8,801 bases of DNA from DASRSS01 sp035656335 (GTDB lineage Bacteria > Actinomycetota > Actinomycetes > Mycobacteriales > Jatrophihabitantaceae), in contig DASRSS010000014.1 of NCBI GenBank assembly GCA_035656335.1, forward strand, positions 1 to 8,801. Reading direction: 5' to 3'. Every line of letters starts with the position of its first letter. Position 1 is the stretch's first letter. This document shows, one piece after another, positions 6,711 through 8,801 of the stretch. Below the pieces are notes generated by a model, which saw nothing but the letters and a program-made list of their open reading frames with translations, was not told the origin of the DNA and did no database searches. Position numbers and translations under genes: made by a program.

Positions 6711-7112
6711 ACGGACGAGTCGACCGGGCGGCCGCGTCGGGGTCCACGGACCTCGCCGAGGAAAGTCCGGGCTCCACAGGGCAGGGTGGTTGCTAACGGC
6801 AACCCGGGGTGACCCGCGGGACAGTGCCACAGAAAACAGACCGCCAGCGGTTCGCCGCTGGTAAGGGTGAAACGGCGGTGTAAGAGACCACCAGCGCCGC
6901 GAGTGATCGCGGCGGCTAGGTAAACCCCACCCGGAGCAAGGTCAAGAGGGTCGCCGGGAAACCGGGGACCTGCGCAGGCGTTCGAGGGCGGCCCGCCCGA
7001 GCCTGCGGGTAGACCGCTTGAGCCTGTCGGCGACGGCAGGCCGAGATGGATGGTCGCCGGGCGGCGCGCAAGCGCCGCTCACAGAACCCGGCTTACAGGT
7101 CGGCTCGTCCGC
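6711..7112 (+). ncRNA. rnpB: RNase P RNA, bacterial type A
   Basis: This is the catalytic RNA of RNase P, which trims the 5' leader of pre-tRNAs. Conserved core blocks are readable in order: GAGGAAAGTCCGGGCTCCAC (6758-6777), the ACAGAAA joining segment (near 6829-6835), GTGAAACGGCGGTG (near 6868), GGTAAACCCCACCCGGAGCA (6919-6938, with the GGT of the tRNA 3'-CCA-binding loop at 6919-6921) and ACAGAACCCGGCTTAC (7081-7096). The ends are set by the P1 helix: 6712-6725 pairs with 7098-7111 over 14 consecutive pairs, one of them G-U. The length of about 400 nt is normal. The exact mature ends may differ by a few bases. No intrinsic terminator follows, and a minus-strand gene ends at 7117. Confidence 0.97.
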
Positions 7113-7116
7113 CGCC

Positions 7117-7512
7117 TCAGGGCGAGGTGCTGACGCTGTTCGTGGGCGAAGGCGATCCGGTCAGCGTCGTTCCCGCGTCCGGGGTAGGGGCGGGCGTCGT
7201 GGCCGTCGACCCATGCGAAGTGTGCGCCGTGCTGGTCGGCGTCGTCCGGGACCGCGTCGGCGACGGTGCCGGCGTCGTCGTGGCGGGCTGCGTCGCGCGC
7301 TTGCTGTGCGACGGCGTCGGCGAATGCGTGCGCGGACGCGACGGCGCCGTGGTGCGCTGCGTCGCGTGCTGGTTGCCGGTGTTCTGGCTCGGTGCCGTCG
7401 TCGGAGCCGGACGCACCCACAGGTACAGCACGAACACGCCCGCGAACAGCAGCAGCAGGATCCAGGTGGAGCGACGGGTCCGCTTGAACTCGGACAGGTC
7501 AGGACGCCACAT
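7117..7512 (-). CDS. single-pass membrane protein with Ser/Thr/Pro-rich tail, coupled to mscS
   Basis: The protein has 131 residues and no recognised domain. Residues 1-16 are polar and basic (EFKRTRRS), residues 17-33 form one strong hydrophobic segment (WILLLLFAGVFVLYLWV), and the remaining ~97 residues are about 60% Ser, Thr and Pro with scattered His, Arg and Lys. The positive-inside rule puts the N-terminus in the cytoplasm and the tail outside, where it would be extended, a possible O-glycosylation substrate or a wall-spanning tether. The function is unknown. Its ATG overlaps the mscS-like TGA as TGATG, so the two are very likely translated together and may act together. Its stop is 5 bp from the rnpB 3' end. 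The tail is low-complexity, so homology searches should rely on the first 40 residues and on synteny. Confidence 0.72.
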   Translation of the reverse strand: MWRPDLSEFKRTRRSTWILLLLFAGVFVLYLWVRPAPTTAPSQNTGNQHATQRTTAPSRPRTHSPTPSHSKRATQPATTTPAPSPTRSRTTPTSTAHTSHGSTATTPAPTPDAGTTLTGSPSPTNSVSTSP

Positions 7513-8414
7513 CAGCTCGACCCCGTCGCTGGCGCCGAGTCGACGCTCGTCGTCACGTTGATACCCGCCGACGCGAACGCGTTGGTGATGCGTGCGCGCA
7601 GCGCGCGGCCGACCTCGAACTGCTTGCCCGGCTGTGTGCGAGCGATCATCCGCAGCGCGAACTGATCGACCTCGATCGTCTCGACACCGATCACCGACGG
7701 CTTGTCGAGCAGCAGCGGCTTCAGCCGCTTGTCGTTGAATGCCTGCTCGCCGACCTTGTGCAGGATCTCCGTCGCCCGGTCGACGCCGACGGCTACCGGG
7801 ACCGGCACGTCGACCACCGCGCGCGCCCAGTCGCGCGACAGATTCGTCACCTGCACGATCTGTCCGTTCGACGTGATGATGACCTCGCCGTCCAGCGAGC
7901 GGATGCGCGTGATGCGCAGCGTCACCTCTTCGACGGTGCCGGTCACCGGTGTGCCGACACCGAGCACGTTCAGCCGGATCACGTCACCGAAGCCGTACTG
8001 CCGTTCGGAGATGAGGAAGAACCCGGCGAGCACGTCCTGCACGATGCGTTGCGCGCCGAAGCCGAGCGCGACACCGGCAACCGTTGCCGGCGCGACGAAT
8101 CCGGTGAGCGGGACGCCGAACAGCTTGACGATGAGCACGGCCGCGATGCAGTAGATGAGCACGAGGGTCACCCACGTGATCACCTGTGCGAGAGCGTGCC
8201 GATGCTTCGACGACTCGGAGCGGATCAACAGGTCGTCGTTGCGGTTCGCCTCGTCGATGTGTTGCGTGATGCGCGCACCCAACCAGTTCGCGAATCGCGT
8301 CAGCAGGATCGCACCGATCACGATCAGCACGATGAGCAGACCGTCGCCGCGCGCCCATCGCGACAGGTCGGTGAGTGGCGTCAACGCGAGTTCGCGTGCC
8401 GCATCGGTCGTCAT
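7512..8414 (-). CDS. MscS-family small-conductance mechanosensitive channel
   Basis: The protein has 300 residues. Hydrophobic segments lie near 24-45 and 78-97, and the family's pore helix TM3 follows from about 103 with small-residue packing (VAGVALGFGAQRIVQDVLAG, 112-131). The conserved F-I/L-x-E-x-x-x-x-G-D-x-I turn (GFFLISERQYGFGDVIRL) leads into the beta domain (VEEVTLRITRIRSLDGEVIITSNGQI) and the alpha/beta C-terminal domain (to ~290). The channel opens under membrane tension and releases solutes on hypo-osmotic shock. The length is close to E. coli MscS (286 residues). The ATG start has no clear Shine-Dalgarno but has TAACTT exactly 7 nt upstream, suggesting a leaderless mRNA. It is followed by the overlapping Ser/Thr/Pro-rich membrane protein gene. 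Confidence 0.92.
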   Translation of the reverse strand: MTTDAARELALTPLTDLSRWARGDGLLIVLIVIGAILLTRFANWLGARITQHIDEANRNDDLLIRSESSKHRHALAQVITWVTLVLIYCIAAVLIVKLFGVPLTGFVAPATVAGVALGFGAQRIVQDVLAGFFLISERQYGFGDVIRLNVLGVGTPVTGTVEEVTLRITRIRSLDGEVIITSNGQIVQVTNLSRDWARAVVDVPVPVAVGVDRATEILHKVGEQAFNDKRLKPLLLDKPSVIGVETIEVDQFALRMIARTQPGKQFEVGRALRARITNAFASAGINVTTSVDSAPATGSS

Positions 8415-8421
8415 GACGGCA

Positions 8422-8427
8422 AAGTTA
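8422..8427 (-). promoter_or_regulatory. -10 element for a probably leaderless mscS-like transcript
   Basis: On the minus strand this reads TAACTT, matching TANNNT and lying exactly 7 nt before the ATG at 8414. The bases in between (TGCCGTC) hold no ribosome site, so initiation on a leaderless mRNA is the simplest reading. The -35 is not recognisable. Confidence 0.55.
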
Positions 8428-8481
8428 CCCGATGCCCAACGCGCAGCCGCTTAGCGTCGCAAATCCTCTTATGCAATAGGG

Positions 8482-8540
8482 GCATTCGCGCAATCACGCA
8501 GCACTACGCGCATCGCGTTCACGCAACAGCGCGAGAATGC
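8482..8540. repeat. imperfect inverted repeat in the mscS / histone-like intergenic region
   Basis: GCATTC followed by GCGC (8482-8491) can pair with GCGC and GAATGC (8529-8540), a 6+4 bp stem with a 2-base bulge around a 37-nt loop that itself contains CGCG repeats. It lies in the 232-bp spacer and has no T-run. Such pairings are frequent in GC-rich DNA, so this is weak. Confidence 0.25.
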
Positions 8541-8603
8541 GCCGCTACACGACAACGGCGTGTTGCATTGACGCTGACACATGCGGCATCGTCCACTTGA
8601 TCG

Positions 8604-8623
8604 CAACGAATGAGTATTCGTTG
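8604..8623. promoter_or_regulatory. perfect 8-bp inverted repeat upstream of the histone-like gene (possible operator or leader hairpin)
   Basis: CAACGAAT (8604-8611) and ATTCGTTG (8616-8623) are exact reverse complements around GAGT. The element is unusually AT-rich for this DNA and ends 23 bp before the ATG, 9 bp before the Shine-Dalgarno. It could be a repressor operator or, if transcribed, a hairpin controlling access to the ribosome site. No -10/-35 pair is clear enough to decide; TTGACG at 8568-8573 and TTGATC at 8597-8602 are -35 candidates. Confidence 0.45.
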
Positions 8624-8632
8624 ACCGCTGCC

Positions 8633-8639
8633 GAGGAGG
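8633..8639 (+). promoter_or_regulatory. Shine-Dalgarno of the histone-like gene
   Basis: GAGGAGG lies seven bases before ATG 8647, an optimal ribosome site that fixes the start of the Lys/Ala-rich reading frame. Confidence 0.8.
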
Positions 8640-8646
8640 CACACGC

Positions 8647-8801
8647 ATGACCGCACCGCGAAAGGCCGCAACGAAGAGATCTGCGGCGAAGAAGTCGCCG
8701 GCCAAGAAGGCCGCGGCGAAGAAGACGACCGCACGCAAGACTGCGGCGAAGAAGGCGCCGGCCAAGAAGGCGGTGGCGAAGAAGACGACCGCACGCAAGA
8801 C
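8647..8801 (+). CDS. histone H1-like Lys/Ala-rich DNA-binding protein (5' part)
   Basis: The frame opens at ATG 8647 after a strong Shine-Dalgarno and is still open at the window edge; 51 complete codons are seen. After MTAPRKAATKR the sequence is built of five-residue steps ending in Lys-Lys or Arg-Lys (SAAKK, SPAKK, AAAKK, TTARK, TAAKK, APAKK, AVAKK, TTARK). This is the composition of eukaryotic histone H1 tails and of bacterial H1-like proteins, and also of the C-terminal tail of actinobacterial HupB. Here the basic repeat comes first, so an HU fold, if any, must lie downstream. The likely role is non-specific DNA binding and nucleoid compaction. It could also be the basic N-terminal tail of a larger unrelated protein. 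The minus-strand frames across it are mirror shadows of the repeat. Confidence 0.75.
   Translation, partial: MTAPRKAATKRSAAKKSPAKKAAAKKTTARKTAAKKAPAKKAVAKKTTARK
8681..8800 (+). repeat. 60-bp tandem repeat, two copies, inside the histone-like gene
   Basis: Positions 8681-8740 and 8741-8800 align without gaps and differ at three bases only (the fifteenth, thirty-second and thirty-fourth of the unit), giving 57 of 60 identical. The unit encodes 20 residues made of four pentapeptides. The array may continue past the edge. Confidence 0.9.

Noticed and set aside
6646..6777. 44-residue N-terminal extension of the permease
   Set aside because: Basic, non-hydrophobic sequence overlapping the rnpB promoter and 5' end; GTG 6645 fits a leaderless start.
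7129..7165. GCTGAC / GTCAGC inverted repeat after rnpB as a terminator
   Set aside because: Only 6 bp with a 25-nt loop and no T-run.
7018..7665. Plus-strand frames across the rnpB 3' end and the Ser/Thr/Pro-rich gene
   Set aside because: Start inside a structural RNA and give Arg/Gly-rich antisense sequence with no domain.
8469..8798. Two minus-strand frames with Phe/Ala- or Ser/Pro-rich repeats at the right edge
   Set aside because: Exact mirror of the Lys/Ala repeat; the plus strand has a strong Shine-Dalgarno and a coherent product.

Overview
The window is high-GC DNA (roughly 70% by eye) with strongly GC-biased third codon positions and frequent GTG starts. It looks chromosomal and typical of an actinobacterium. 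The best lineage clue is the cluster Nif3-like protein, C4 zinc-ribbon coiled-coil protein, RNase H/phosphatase fusion, which matches the order Rv2230c-Rv2229c-Rv2228c of Mycobacterium tuberculosis. The RNase P RNA is bacterial type A, and the right edge opens a Lys/Ala-rich histone-H1-like gene, again common in actinobacteria. I cannot name a genus. No mobile element, CRISPR array, tRNA or obvious horizontally acquired island is visible.

Layout, left to right. (1) Positions 1-62 probably hold the first 20 codons of a leftward gene of unknown function. (2) 203-1843 (+) is a membrane-anchored calcineurin-type metallophosphoesterase whose catalytic domain is predicted to face outward. It converges, with a 9-bp gap, on (3) a small leftward PLDc_N-domain membrane protein (1853-2227). 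(4) 2334-5407 (+) is a three-gene operon: Nif3/DUF34 metalloprotein, zinc-ribbon coiled-coil protein, and a fusion of RNase HI with a histidine-phosphatase (CobC-like) domain. (5) An ArsB-type permease (6645-5404, -) converges on that operon with overlapping stop codons. Its promoter lies back to back with that of (6) rnpB (6711-7112, +). (7) On the minus strand, an MscS-type mechanosensitive channel (8414-7512) is translationally coupled (TGATG) to a single-pass membrane protein with a Ser/Thr/Pro-rich tail (7512-7117), which ends 5 bp from the rnpB 3' end. (8) After a 232-bp intergenic region, a Lys/Ala-rich histone-H1-like protein starts at 8647 (+) and runs off the edge. Its DNA is a near-perfect 60-bp tandem repeat.

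Most of these are housekeeping genes packed very tightly. The convergent gaps are 9 bp, -4 bp and 5 bp, leaving no room for ordinary intrinsic terminators. Three transcription-unit heads (nif3-like, ArsB-like, mscS-like) share one start architecture: a TANNNT -10 hexamer exactly 7 nt before the start codon, with no convincing Shine-Dalgarno sequence. That is the signature of leaderless transcription. The PLDc_N and histone-like genes carry good Shine-Dalgarno sequences instead. The least described items are the MscS-coupled Ser/Thr/Pro-rich protein, the histone-like repeat gene with an upstream perfect inverted repeat, and the unresolved N-terminus of the phosphoesterase. I did not find a clearly new multi-gene system.
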